A DNA stretch of 64,000 nt from Neptuniibacter marinus (lineage in GTDB: Bacteria; Pseudomonadota; Gammaproteobacteria; Pseudomonadales; Balneatricaceae): contig NZ_LUTR01000008.1 in assembly GCF_001597725.1 (NCBI RefSeq), positions 1 to 64,000 of the forward strand, given 5' to 3'. Below are positions 1-12,916 of this stretch, piece after piece. The notes below the pieces were generated by a model, which saw only the letters and a program-made list of their open reading frames with translations, was not told the origin of the DNA and did not search any database. Position 1 is the stretch's first letter, and each line of letters begins with the position of its first letter. Both the position numbers and the translations under genes were made by a program.

Positions 1-76
1 TCAGTGAAACGCCCTGTGCGGATCCGCATGCAGGGTGTTGTGGGGGCTGAGGGTTAGAGACCCTCGGCTACCCGAT
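1..76 (+). mobile_element. 3' end of a group II intron (domains V and VI), truncated by window start
   Basis: Positions 8-39 fold as a domain V-like hairpin: a 9-bp lower stem starting AACGCCCTG, a 2-nt bulge (TG, 29-30), an upper stem TGCG/CGCA and a 4-nt loop GATC. Positions 42-73 fold as domain VI: a long stem with a single unpaired A at 70, six nucleotides before the end CCCGAT (71-76). A bulged branch-point A and a 3' end of the form CTACCCGAT are known hallmarks of bacterial group II introns. The intron-encoded reverse transcriptase would lie upstream, outside the window. The loop is not the usual GNRA, so the call rests on the combined fold rather than on one motif. Confidence 0.72.
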
Positions 77-154
77 TATGTGTTTGGTTTCACTAGTTTA
101 ATGGCATACACCTTGCAGCACTTAATTTTTAACTAATGATACTAGGGGCTAACC

Positions 155-613
155 ATGCAAATTGGAAGTGCAATAGCGACTTCAGCTATAACACCAACAC
201 AAAAAAGCGGCAACAATATGCCGCCCCAAACAACGATGACTGGCAACACACAACCCAACCAACCGCTAGCTCGTGAACTTGCCGAAACATTTGACCCAAA
301 GAATATGAACTACAACGAGTCAATGGCTCTTGCCAGCGCCTTAATGAAAGCTGGCGAGGGTGATTTAAGCTCAGCATTCCTCCCCCCGCCACTTCTAAAG
401 GTTAATAGTGATGGGAGTGTAATCGACACAACTGGAACGCCGGAAGCGGATGCTAAAATGAATAATAAATTCAACATGTTCGAAACGCTTACAGCTAGAA
501 TTGACTTTAATAAAAGTATGAATTTTCCAACAGACTTACTTGAGGATGCTTATTCCTTTTTAGAGAAAGTTCAAGTCGCCCGTAACACGCCGAGTATCAA
601 TGAGTACACATAA
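155..613 (+). CDS. Hypothetical protein, 152 aa
   Basis: I do not recognise this protein. The ATG at 155 follows a purine-rich AGGGG about 8 bases upstream. The first 40 residues are rich in T, N, Q and P and look disordered; the rest is polar with a probable helical C-terminal part (about residues 115-145). There is no signal peptide, membrane segment or cysteine. It stands alone between the intron end and the etf genes, with a weak hairpin (CAGACA/TGTCTG, 651-668) downstream. It could be a small regulatory or structural protein of marine gammaproteobacteria; no function is claimed. Confidence 0.7.
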   Translation: MQIGSAIATSAITPTQKSGNNMPPQTTMTGNTQPNQPLARELAETFDPKNMNYNESMALASALMKAGEGDLSSAFLPPPLLKVNSDGSVIDTTGTPEADAKMNNKFNMFETLTARIDFNKSMNFPTDLLEDAYSFLEKVQVARNTPSINEYT

Positions 614-1111
614 CATTTGTATATACGGGGGTCCGTGTATCTACCCATGCCAGACATCCATCTGTCTGATTTATAACTATTTTTAACTTAAGCATGGCTG
701 CAATACAAGCATCATTTTGGATAAGAAGCGCTGTAAACCAGCATAAATAGTGTAAGGCTAAAAATATATTGTATATCCATACAGATATTGTAGAGAAACA
801 ATAGCTTTGCACGAAAAGGTAATTTTTTAACCCCAAGCGATTTATAGGGTTAGGTTTAGGTGCGTCAGCCTTTATGCCCTTAAATGACAGTTTGTAAGTT
901 ATTTGTGATCGTATTTGTTTGCAAAACATCTCCTCTGTAAGGCTTGTTTAATGGGCTTTTGATGCCTAATGGTAATTTTTGTCAGTGAAGTCGCTGCTTT
1001 TTGTTATTGTTGAATTCGGCATAGGTACTAGTATTTAGCTATACCTAAACCTTTACAGGGCGCATTTTTTAAAAAGCCCTGAAAGCCGAATAACAATGAG
1101 AAGAGGCGGTT
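614..1111. other. Intergenic region upstream of etfB
   Basis: About 500 bases without a supported gene. It holds a small hairpin just after the upstream gene (651-668), AT-rich DNA, and the probable etf promoter and leader (1010-1081, listed separately). A minus-strand open frame at 597-929 exists, but its only upstream AGGAG touches the ATG directly and its composition looks non-coding. Confidence 0.6.
1010..1081 (+). promoter_or_regulatory. Probable etfB promoter with inverted repeat and leader hairpin
   Basis: A weak -35/-10 pair (TTGAAT at 1010-1015, TATTTA at 1032-1037, 16-bp spacer) overlaps an inverted repeat TAGGTA (1022-1027) / TACCTA (1042-1047) that could be an operator. A hairpin CAGGGC (1056-1061) / GCCCTG (1076-1081) follows in the leader before the ribosome-binding site. 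The elements are seen in the sequence; their function is inferred. Confidence 0.35.
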
Positions 1112-1861
1112 ATGAAAGTACTGGTTGCCGTAAAACGTGTAATTGACTACAACGTCAAAGTACGTGTTAAAGCCGATAATAGCGATGTTGATCTAGCTAA
1201 TGTCAAAATGGCTTTAAATCCTTTCTGTGAAATAGCTATAGAAGAAGCCGTTCGTTTAAAAGAAGCCGGCGTGGCTGACGAAGTTGTTGTTGTCTCTATT
1301 GGTAGTAAAAGCTGCGAAGAACAGATTCGTACCGCATTAGCTTTAGGTGCTGACCGTGGTATTCGTGTTGATACTGAGGATGCGCCAGATTCTTTGTCCG
1401 TTGCTAAATTGTTAGCGAAGGTCGTGGAAAAAGAAGCGCCTGGTATGGTTATTTTGGGCAAGCAAGCGATTGACTCTGATAATAACCAAACGGGCCAAAT
1501 GCTGGCAGCATTGCTGGATCGTCCGCAGGGAACCTTTGCGTCTAAGGTTGCCGTGGATGGTGACAAAGTACAGGTAACACGCGAGATCGATGGTGGTCTG
1601 CAAACGGTTGAATTACAGATGCCTGCGATTGTAACCACGGATCTTCGTCTTAATGAACCCCGTTATGCCTCCCTGCCTAATATTATGAAAGCTAAGCGCA
1701 AGCCTTTAGATCTACTGACCCCTGATGAGTTAGGTGTTGCTGTATCGAGCAATTTAACACTTTTAAGTGTTGAGCCGCCGGCAGAGCGTCAAGCGGGTAT
1801 CAAGGTGAGTTCAGTTGATGAGCTGGTGGAAAAATTACGCAACGAAGCAAAAGTGATATAG
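1112..1861 (+). CDS. etfB: Electron transfer flavoprotein, beta subunit
   Basis: Small subunit of the soluble heterodimeric electron transfer flavoprotein, which takes electrons from acyl-CoA dehydrogenases and passes them to ETF-quinone oxidoreductase. The 249-aa length is typical. It begins with the conserved [10 protein letters not shown] strand and carries the AMP-binding signature around residues 116-129 ([14 protein letters not shown]). The start follows AGAGG. etfA begins 11 bases after the stop, so the two are co-transcribed, and fadBA lie just downstream on the same strand. The matching acyl-CoA dehydrogenase and ETF-QO are encoded near 28.5-32 kb. Confidence 0.97.
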   Translation: MKVLVAVKRVIDYNVKVRVKADNSDVDLANVKMALNPFCEIAIEEAVRLKEAGVADEVVVVSIGSKSCEEQIRTALALGADRGIRVDTEDAPDSLSVAKLLAKVVEKEAPGMVILGKQAIDSDNNQTGQMLAALLDRPQGTFASKVAVDGDKVQVTREIDGGLQTVELQMPAIVTTDLRLNEPRYASLPNIMKAKRKPLDLLTPDELGVAVSSNLTLLSVEPPAERQAGIKVSSVDELVEKLRNEAKVI

Positions 1862-1872
1862 GGGTGAATGTT

Positions 1873-2802
1873 ATGACCATTCTAGTCATTGCAGAACATG
1901 ATAATAATGAATTAAAGCCAGTCACACTGAATACGCTAAGTGCTGCGCAAGCGATTGGTGGAGATATTCATCTTCTTGTTGCGGGTAGTGGTTGTCAGTC
2001 TGTTGCGGATGCAGCTGCTCAAATTCCGGCTGTTGCACAGGTATTAGTGGCTGATAATGACGCCTATGAGCATCAGCTTGCGGAGAATGTGAGTAAGTTG
2101 GTGCAGGGTTTAGCGGCGAGTTATAGCCATATTTTAGGGGCGTCCACAACAACAGCTAAGAACGTGCTGCCGCGTGTGGCTGCGTTGCTGGATGTTAATC
2201 AGCTTTCAGATGTTATGGCGATTGAGTCAGCGGATACATTTAAGCGTCCAATCTATGCGGGTAATGCGATAGCAACGGTTAAGTCTGCGGATGCAATTAA
2301 AGTGATGACGGTTCGTGGTACCGCATTTGACCCTGTTGAAGGGGCGGGTGGTAGCGCAGAGGTTGTGAACTTATCAGACGTTTGTGATGCAGGAACCTCT
2401 CGTTTTGTTAATGAAGAGATTGCTGAGAGTGAACGCCCAGAGTTAACTGCCGCTTCGATCGTTATTTCCGGTGGTCGTGGTATGGGTAATGGCGAAAACT
2501 TTGAGTTACTTAATAAGGTAGCGGATAAGTTAGGCGCTGCAGTTGGTGCCTCGCGAGCAGCGGTGGATGCAGGCTTTGTACCTAATGATATGCAGGTGGG
2601 TCAGACCGGAAAAATGGTTGCGCCGGATCTATATATCGCTGTCGGTATCTCTGGTGCTATTCAGCATTTAGCGGGTATGAAAGATTCAAAAATTATTGTC
2701 GCTATCAATAAAGATGAAGAAGCACCTATTTTTCAGGTGGCAGATTATGGCCTTGTGGCTGATCTGTTTGAGGCAGTGCCTGAACTTGAAGGCAAGCTTT
2801 AA
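1873..2802 (+). CDS. etfA: Electron transfer flavoprotein, alpha subunit
   Basis: Large, FAD-binding subunit of ETF, about 309 aa. The ATG at 1873 is chosen over a GTG at 1864 because GGGGTG lies about 8 bases before it and the protein then starts MTILVIAEHD, as is usual. The C-terminal FAD domain shows GGRGMGNGENF, the segment SRAAVDAGFVPNDMQVGQTG and a Gx(S/T)GAIQH stretch, all characteristic of EtfA. It pairs with EtfB in the cytoplasm and supplies the electron sink for acyl-CoA oxidation. A 73-base gap separates it from fadB. Confidence 0.97.
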   Translation: MTILVIAEHDNNELKPVTLNTLSAAQAIGGDIHLLVAGSGCQSVADAAAQIPAVAQVLVADNDAYEHQLAENVSKLVQGLAASYSHILGASTTTAKNVLPRVAALLDVNQLSDVMAIESADTFKRPIYAGNAIATVKSADAIKVMTVRGTAFDPVEGAGGSAEVVNLSDVCDAGTSRFVNEEIAESERPELTAASIVISGGRGMGNGENFELLNKVADKLGAAVGASRAAVDAGFVPNDMQVGQTGKMVAPDLYIAVGISGAIQHLAGMKDSKIIVAINKDEEAPIFQVADYGLVADLFEAVPELEGKL

Positions 2803-2875
2803 CGCTTTTACTTAATTTTAAACAGCTCTGGCGTAAACCGCAGGGCTTAATAATAAAAAATACGGAGCAACTTAG

Positions 2876-6222
<3,347 letters not shown>

Positions 6223-6270
6223 GCTCAGACTACATTCGTATATTTTCAACCCTGCTCTATAGCTTTGTTT

Positions 6271-6297
6271 GCCCCATCCATTGGATGGGGCTTTTTT
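6271..6297 (+). terminator. Rho-independent terminator after fadA
   Basis: A perfect 9-bp stem GCCCCATCC/GGATGGGGC with a 3-nt loop is followed by six T residues. There is no T run on the opposite strand, so it should act for fadA rather than for the convergent pilU. Confidence 0.9.
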
Positions 6298-6307
6298 CGT
6301 TGTTACT

Positions 6308-7471
6308 TTAGACCTCTTCGCCCTCATCTAGCAGTCTTATTCCTGCGAGCGGATTCTCTTCGTCAAATGTTTCGTCTTGTGGTGTGTCTTCTTTTTCATC
6401 ATCACCTTCCTCAACAGCAAGGTTCATTTTTAAACGCATATCGTTTGCTGAGTCGGAGTTGAGCAGGGCCTGTTCTTCGGTGATTATCTCTTGTTTATAA
6501 AGCTTATAAAGTGAATCATCAAAGGTTTGCATCCCTGTAGCTTCAGAGGATGAGGACATCACCTCTTTAATCTCTTTGATATCACCCTTCATAATCAGTT
6601 CTTGGATCGTTGATGTGCCTAACATCACTTCAATTGCGGCACAGCGTTTCCCCTCTTTTGTGGGGATGAGGCGCTGGGAAATAATGGCTTTAAGGTTAAG
6701 CGCTAAGTCGTGAAATATCTGTTTATGACGCGCTTGAGGGAAGAAGTTAATAATACGATCTATCGCTTGGTTAGCATTGTTAGCATGCAGTGTTGATATA
6801 GCTAAATGGCCGGTTTCAGCATAAGTTAAACACTGTTCCATCGTCTCTTGGTCGCGAATCTCACCGATTAAGATAACATCCGGTGCTTGTCTGAGTGCGT
6901 TCTTCAGGGCACTGTGAAAATTACGTGTGTCTACACCCACTTCGCGTTGGTTGATCAACGATTTTCTATGGTTGTGAACAAACTCTATAGGGTCTTCAAT
7001 GGTAATGATATGGCCGCCACTGTTACGGTTGCGGTGGTCTATCAAGGCGGCTAAAGATGTAGATTTACCTGAACCTGTAGCACCAACAAATAATACCAGC
7101 CCACGTTTTTCCATAATGATATCTTTAAGAACATTAGGCAGCCCTAAGTCACTCATTTTTGGAATGTCGGTTTTAATATTTCGGGCAACAATGGAGTATT
7201 GGTTTCGCTGGCGGAAAATATTGATACGAAAACGGCCCACTTTAGGAATGGAGTAGGCTAAGTTCATCTCTAACTCGTCTTCAAAAACAGCTTGTTGTTG
7301 CTCATCCATTAGTTCGCGAGCGATCAGTTCAACTTCACCCGGTTTATAAGCTTCTTTACTTAGCGGTGTCAGCTTGCCTTCGAACTTTGCACAAGGTGGA
7401 GCTCCAGTGGTGAGATAGAGGTCTGATCCGTCGCGTTTGGACAAAATAGTAAGGTAGTCCTGAAACTGCAT
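6308..7471 (-). CDS. pilU: Type IV pilus twitching motility ATPase, PilU type
   Basis: Cytoplasmic hexameric ATPase of the PilT/PilU family that assists type IV pilus retraction. Walker A is GATGSGKST at residues 130-138, with an IEDPIEFVH Asp/Glu box and the Walker B/His box region (DVILIGEIRDQETM, STLHANNA). The 387-aa length, QRLIPTKEGKR and a long acidic C-terminal tail fit PilU better than PilT. The start has AAGGAT upstream. No pilT lies next to it, although pilT-pilU is the common order. It converges on fadA and seems to be a single transcription unit. Confidence 0.92.
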   Translation of the reverse strand: MQFQDYLTILSKRDGSDLYLTTGAPPCAKFEGKLTPLSKEAYKPGEVELIARELMDEQQQAVFEDELEMNLAYSIPKVGRFRINIFRQRNQYSIVARNIKTDIPKMSDLGLPNVLKDIIMEKRGLVLFVGATGSGKSTSLAALIDHRNRNSGGHIITIEDPIEFVHNHRKSLINQREVGVDTRNFHSALKNALRQAPDVILIGEIRDQETMEQCLTYAETGHLAISTLHANNANQAIDRIINFFPQARHKQIFHDLALNLKAIISQRLIPTKEGKRCAAIEVMLGTSTIQELIMKGDIKEIKEVMSSSSEATGMQTFDDSLYKLYKQEIITEEQALLNSDSANDMRLKMNLAVEEGDDEKEDTPQDETFDEENPLAGIRLLDEGEEV

Positions 7472-7568
7472 AATCTGCGCATCCTTTGAACAGCGAGTGT
7501 TAAATCAAAATATATAGGGCAGTGTAGTGTAAAGAGAGCGGTCCGTCATGGGGATCAGGGCGCAAAAA

Positions 7569-8222
7569 TTATAAAGCCGCCAAAATGGCGGGAATGAATG
7601 CAAGCTGTTGATCTGAATCGGTTAATCTTTTCTGATCAGCCAATAGGGAGGTATTTGCGGCTTGATAAATACGAGATTTCACCGGATGTTGATCAATATT
7701 TCGGCCATCTTTGACGGATTTTTCGCAGTTCTGGGCATCGGGTGAGCTAAACCAGCGACAGGCCAAGGGACGTTTTGAATAGATAGAACATGCATTATTT
7801 TCATCAAGAAAAGGACAAGCCGCGCGGTATAGGGGTGGTTGCCGTGATGCTATATCGTCTATGAGTTTGGCTTTTAGTTGTTGAATCTTATCGTCGCTAA
7901 AGTGGTGATGAATATAATCGACAATATCATCGACTACTTGCTGTGATGTTTGAATAGGGAAGTAGCAGCAGTGATGGCAGCCTTTCTGGCAAGCGATCGT
8001 CTGATTAGTAGGGAAGCTTTTTTCAAAAGCGATTTCGGCGTCAGCAATATATTGTAGGGTGAGGTCCACTTTATCTGATGGGTTTTCAAGCGGTTCAATG
8101 ACCGAATAGATCTGCGTGCCTAAGTGCGTAAATAGGGCTTCATATTCATGGCTTGCGTCACGAATCTTTTCCGCAACAATAGCAACATCAGCAGTAGAGA
8201 AGAATGTTTTTTGTTCAGACAT
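7569..8222 (-). CDS. YkgJ-family cysteine cluster protein
   Basis: A 217-aa protein with the CxxGCxxCC-type cysteine cluster (CQKGCHHCC near residue 80) followed by CPFLDENNACSIYSKRPLACRWF, the pattern of the YkgJ/Fe-S-oxidoreductase-like family (zinc or iron-sulfur binding). The cluster region is bracketed by helical segments without membrane spans. The family's biochemical role is not well defined, so I call only the fold. It appears monocistronic; the start ATG at 8222 has no strong ribosome-binding site. Confidence 0.85.
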   Translation of the reverse strand: MSEQKTFFSTADVAIVAEKIRDASHEYEALFTHLGTQIYSVIEPLENPSDKVDLTLQYIADAEIAFEKSFPTNQTIACQKGCHHCCYFPIQTSQQVVDDIVDYIHHHFSDDKIQQLKAKLIDDIASRQPPLYRAACPFLDENNACSIYSKRPLACRWFSSPDAQNCEKSVKDGRNIDQHPVKSRIYQAANTSLLADQKRLTDSDQQLAFIPAILAAL

Positions 8223-8272
8223 AAGCGATCAGAATTATCGTTTTCAGATAATTATACGCTATTGAGGTTGTT

Positions 8273-8443
8273 CTAGGGGAGTTCTACTCGGAACTCTTTC
8301 TCGCCTAAGCCATGTACTGAATCGTAACTGCGAATAATGACTGATTTAATTCCAGCGGGGATCTTTACGTTAGGCAGCCTGCGTGTATGGCTGGGCTTGT
8401 TCGCTGTTTTAGGGCGAAAAATAACCTTAACAGCACTGATCCT
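8273..8443 (-). pseudogene. Open reading remnant without a start codon
   Basis: The minus strand is open for 56 codons, ending in TAG at 8273-8275, and reads like real protein: it contains KVIFRPKTANKPSHTRRLP, then NVKIPAGIKSVIIRSYDS and ends EFRVELP. It has no ATG, GTG or TTG, and an in-frame TAA (8444-8446) sits just upstream. It overlaps the 3' end of the alpha/beta hydrolase in another frame. It could be the tail of a decayed gene or a protein started at an ATT/ATC codon; this is inference only. Confidence 0.35.
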
Positions 8444-9203
8444 TTAATACCTTATTTAATAGGTTGGCTGTTCCTTCTGGGTCTTCAAATGGGAAAAGGT
8501 GCCCTCCTTCAAAACTGATTAGCGCCATATTGGGAAATTTCCGTTGCCACCATTTTCGATCGCTTTTTTCGAAAAGGTCACTGTTGGCGCCATAAATAAC
8601 AGTGCCTTTGACCTGTCTTAAAGATTTAGGTGCATCAAGTAGTACATTACGGAAAATGTCAGCTTCTACTTCAGGGGATATATTTAGCTCTACACCTTGA
8701 TCTGTATCGACTAAGCCGTATTCAATATAGTCATCAAAGCAGCGTGGGTGAAACTTTTTAAACAGTGCTTTATTGCTAAAATACAGCTTTGCGGCGGGCC
8801 TGTCTTTAAAGTAGGTTCGGCGTTTTTTGGCGCGTGCTGCGGGGGTTATCTTATCGATAAAACCCAGTTTTTTTGCTAGTTTTAACGCATAGCGTTTACG
8901 TTTACTGAAAAGAACAGGGTCCAGTAAAATAACATGTTTGAAAAGATCAGGACGTAGTGAGGCTGCAATGAGTGTCACAATCGCACCTGCAGAATGGCCC
9001 ATACCTACGACCGCTTCCTTATGATTTTTTTCAATATCTGCAATAAGTTCTGCTGCGTAATTTTTCAGATCATTATCAAGCGGATAGTCGCCATGTCCCA
9101 TCTTTTCAACATAATTGATGAGGTAGTCGGGGAGTAAGCTAAATAGATAATTGTAGCTACTACCGGGGAAACCATTGGCGTGACTAAATTGAATCTGTGT
9201 CAT
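8427..9203 (-). CDS. Alpha/beta hydrolase
   Basis: A 258-aa alpha/beta-fold hydrolase. The N-terminal FSHANGFPGSSYNYL is an HG-like oxyanion segment, the nucleophile elbow is GMGHSAGAI (Ser near residue 83) and a C-terminal FEGGHLFPFEDP gives the catalytic His. The substrate cannot be told from sequence; an ester or thioester is possible. It follows tetR with a 19-base gap on the same strand, so it is probably co-transcribed with the regulator and linked to the divergent unsaturated fatty acid genes. Confidence 0.88.
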   Translation of the reverse strand: MTQIQFSHANGFPGSSYNYLFSLLPDYLINYVEKMGHGDYPLDNDLKNYAAELIADIEKNHKEAVVGMGHSAGAIVTLIAASLRPDLFKHVILLDPVLFSKRKRYALKLAKKLGFIDKITPAARAKKRRTYFKDRPAAKLYFSNKALFKKFHPRCFDDYIEYGLVDTDQGVELNISPEVEADIFRNVLLDAPKSLRQVKGTVIYGANSDLFEKSDRKWWQRKFPNMALISFEGGHLFPFEDPEGTANLLNKVLKDQCC

Positions 9204-9222
9204 TATGTCTATCTGTATATGA

Positions 9223-9831
9223 TTAGCTGGTTTTTTTTATCAGTATCTCTACTGTTGTTTTGGCGATTTCATCTACATCATCTTGGTTGATGTACACGCC
9301 GTCATTAAAGAGTCGACATAATCCGTGTAAAGCAGCCCAACTTGATTGAGCTATTCGCAAAGGAGGATGGTTTGATTCGAAAACTCCTTCTGTTTGCAGA
9401 ACGGTGATCCATTCTAGCCAGAGTTTAAAACAGTTTTTTGAGATCGCTTTTAATGATTTTGTTGGTCGTCCTGCTTTCCATATATCGCGTCCATACATCA
9501 AGTCGTAGGTTTCACTGTTTTCATTCGCAAAACGTATGTAGGTGAGCACATACTCTTCAAAAAGTTCAGCGGCAGGTAAATCTGTTTTTTGTGTTGATAT
9601 AGCTCTAACGATTTGATCTTGCTGATAAAACCCTTGTTCAGCTATAGCGCAGAGCAACTCGTTTTTATCTTTAAAGTGATGATAGGGGGCTGTTCTGGAT
9701 ACGCCCACTTTATCCGCTAATTTGCGAATAGATAAATTATCTACACCGCCATCTGCGATTAGAATTGTAGCGGCGCTTAATAATTTCTCTCTTAAATCAC
9801 CGTGGTGATAGGGCTTTTTTGTCTCAGTCAT
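9223..9831 (-). CDS. TetR/AcrR family transcriptional regulator
   Basis: About 202 aa from the ATG at 9831. The N-terminal helix-turn-helix is typical: HHGDLREKLLSAATILIADG, then LSIRKLADKVGVSRTAPYHH, FKDKNELL. The C-terminal ligand domain resembles the TetR_C WHG type (SSWAALHGLCRLF). The ATG has no Shine-Dalgarno (TTGCCCCCC precedes it), and a promoter-like TTGACA-N17-TAAATT places the transcript start at or next to the ATG, suggesting a leaderless mRNA. It probably represses itself and the divergent dienoyl-CoA isomerase-fadH genes through the two palindromes at 9855-9904. The ligand is likely an acyl-CoA, by inference. Confidence 0.9.
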   Translation of the reverse strand: MTETKKPYHHGDLREKLLSAATILIADGGVDNLSIRKLADKVGVSRTAPYHHFKDKNELLCAIAEQGFYQQDQIVRAISTQKTDLPAAELFEEYVLTYIRFANENSETYDLMYGRDIWKAGRPTKSLKAISKNCFKLWLEWITVLQTEGVFESNHPPLRIAQSSWAALHGLCRLFNDGVYINQDDVDEIAKTTVEILIKKTS

Positions 9832-9838
9832 GGGGGGC

Positions 9839-9883
9839 AATTTATCAATCAATCTTGACAGTGTCAAAATTGATTACTATCTT
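9839..9883. promoter_or_regulatory. Divergent overlapping promoters sharing a palindromic -35
   Basis: The palindrome TTGACAGTGTCAA (9855-9867) reads TTGACA on both strands. On the plus strand TTGACA is followed after 17 bp by TATCTT (9878-9883), serving the isomerase gene. On the minus strand TTGACA is followed after 17 bp by TAAATT (9844-9839), serving tetR. Both -35 boxes are therefore inside one operator-like site. The match is read from the sequence; promoter activity is inferred. Confidence 0.6.
9855..9867. promoter_or_regulatory. TetR operator-like palindrome 1
   Basis: TTGACAGTGTCAA is perfectly symmetric around its central base (9861). It shares the core GACAGTGTC with the second palindrome 36 bp away, as expected for two sites of one dimeric regulator. 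Confidence 0.65.
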
Positions 9884-9889
9884 AGTGAA

Positions 9890-9904
9890 CTAGACAGTGT
9901 CTAG
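9890..9904. promoter_or_regulatory. TetR operator-like palindrome 2
   Basis: CTAGACAGTGTCTAG is symmetric around base 9897 and has the same core GACAGTGTC as the site at 9855. It lies just downstream of the predicted plus-strand -10, where a bound repressor would block the isomerase-fadH transcript. Confidence 0.65.
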
Positions 9905-9969
9905 ATTATGCTTTTAATGTGAGTGTAATCAGGTAATAAACCGTTTAATTAAACAGAAATGGATATCCC

Positions 9970-10815
9970 ATGAGTTACGAAACCTTCACGTTGAGTGTTG
10001 AGAATCATATAGCACAGATAACGCTTAATAGGCCGGATGCATATAACTCCATGAACCGAGCATTTTGGTCGGAGTTTCCTCAGGCTGTTCAGGCATTAGA
10101 TGCTGAAGGTGAAGCCCGAGTTCTGATTATTTCGTCTACAGGCAAACATTTTTGTGCGGGAATGGATCTAGAGGTTTTTACCCAGCCTGATCCGCAGATG
10201 TTTAATGGCGAAGCGGGTCGTAGAGCTGAAGCGATGAGACGTTTGGTGACTCAGCTGCAGCAGTGTTTTTCTGTATTGGAAGAGATTCGAATCCCTGTGT
10301 TATGCGCCATCCAAGGGGGCTGCATAGGGGGGGCACTCGACCTCGTTTGTGCTGCCGATATGCGTTATTGCACAGAGGATGCGTTTTTTACGATTAAAGA
10401 GACTGAATTAGGGATGACGGCAGATTTAGGTACATTACAACGTCTGCCTCAGCTAATCGCACCCGGTTTAGCCCGAGAACTGGCTTATACCGCAAGAAAA
10501 ATGAAAGCTGACGAAGCTCACATTTCTGGATTGGTCAATTGTGTTTATCCTGATGGGAAGAGGATGTTAGAAGGAGTTAACAGGATTGCTGAAGAGATTG
10601 CGTTACGCTCTCCACTAGCTGTTACCGGTTGTAAGCAGATGATCAACTACGCCCGTGATCATAGTTTGGCCGATAGTTTAAGTTATATGGCTACATGGCA
10701 AGCAGGTATGTTTCAGCCAGCGGATATGATGCAAACCTTTAGCGCAAAAATGTCGGGCAAGCCGCCTGAGTTTGAGCCCCTAAGAAAGATTACACCACCA
10801 CTGCAGAAAGCCTAA
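9970..10815 (+). CDS. Delta3,5-delta2,4-dienoyl-CoA isomerase (crotonase family)
   Basis: A 281-aa crotonase-fold enzyme closely resembling mammalian ECH1. The oxyanion region GGCIGGALDLVCAADMRYC, the segment FFTIKETELGMTADLGTLQR, then TARKMKADEA and YMATW follow ECH1 almost motif for motif. The three acidic residues known in ECH1 are present (Asp in ALDL, Glu in KETE, Asp in TADL). The enzyme shifts 3,5-dienoyl-CoA to 2,4-dienoyl-CoA, the substrate of FadH encoded next. General enoyl-CoA hydratase is the alternative call, but the aspartates favour the isomerase. First gene of a two-gene unit divergent from tetR. Confidence 0.88.
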   Translation: MSYETFTLSVENHIAQITLNRPDAYNSMNRAFWSEFPQAVQALDAEGEARVLIISSTGKHFCAGMDLEVFTQPDPQMFNGEAGRRAEAMRRLVTQLQQCFSVLEEIRIPVLCAIQGGCIGGALDLVCAADMRYCTEDAFFTIKETELGMTADLGTLQRLPQLIAPGLARELAYTARKMKADEAHISGLVNCVYPDGKRMLEGVNRIAEEIALRSPLAVTGCKQMINYARDHSLADSLSYMATWQAGMFQPADMMQTFSAKMSGKPPEFEPLRKITPPLQKA

Positions 10816-10833
10816 CAATAATAAAATATATAA

Positions 10834-12873
<2,040 letters not shown>

Positions 12874-12889
12874 TCTATAGCTAGAGAGT

Positions 12890-12916
12890 AAAACCACAGA
12901 GGGGTTCTGTGGTTTT
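12890..12916. terminator. Bidirectional terminator between fadH and the HD-GYP gene
   Basis: AAAACCACAGA and TCTGTGGTTTT form an 11-bp stem with a short loop between two convergent genes; flanking A and T runs let it work on both strands. Confidence 0.75.

Noticed and set aside
916-928. GTTTGCAAAAC as a fatty-acid regulator (PsrA-like) site
   Set aside because: Half-sites are in the inverse orientation to the PsrA consensus and it lies far from the likely etf promoter.
597-929. Minus-strand open frame of 110 codons upstream of etfB
   Set aside because: AGGAG abuts the ATG with no spacing, the composition looks like translated non-coding AT-rich DNA, and it overlaps the end of the upstream gene.
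1147-1638. Minus-strand open frame of 163 codons inside etfB
   Set aside because: Antisense shadow of a highly conserved etfB coding region.
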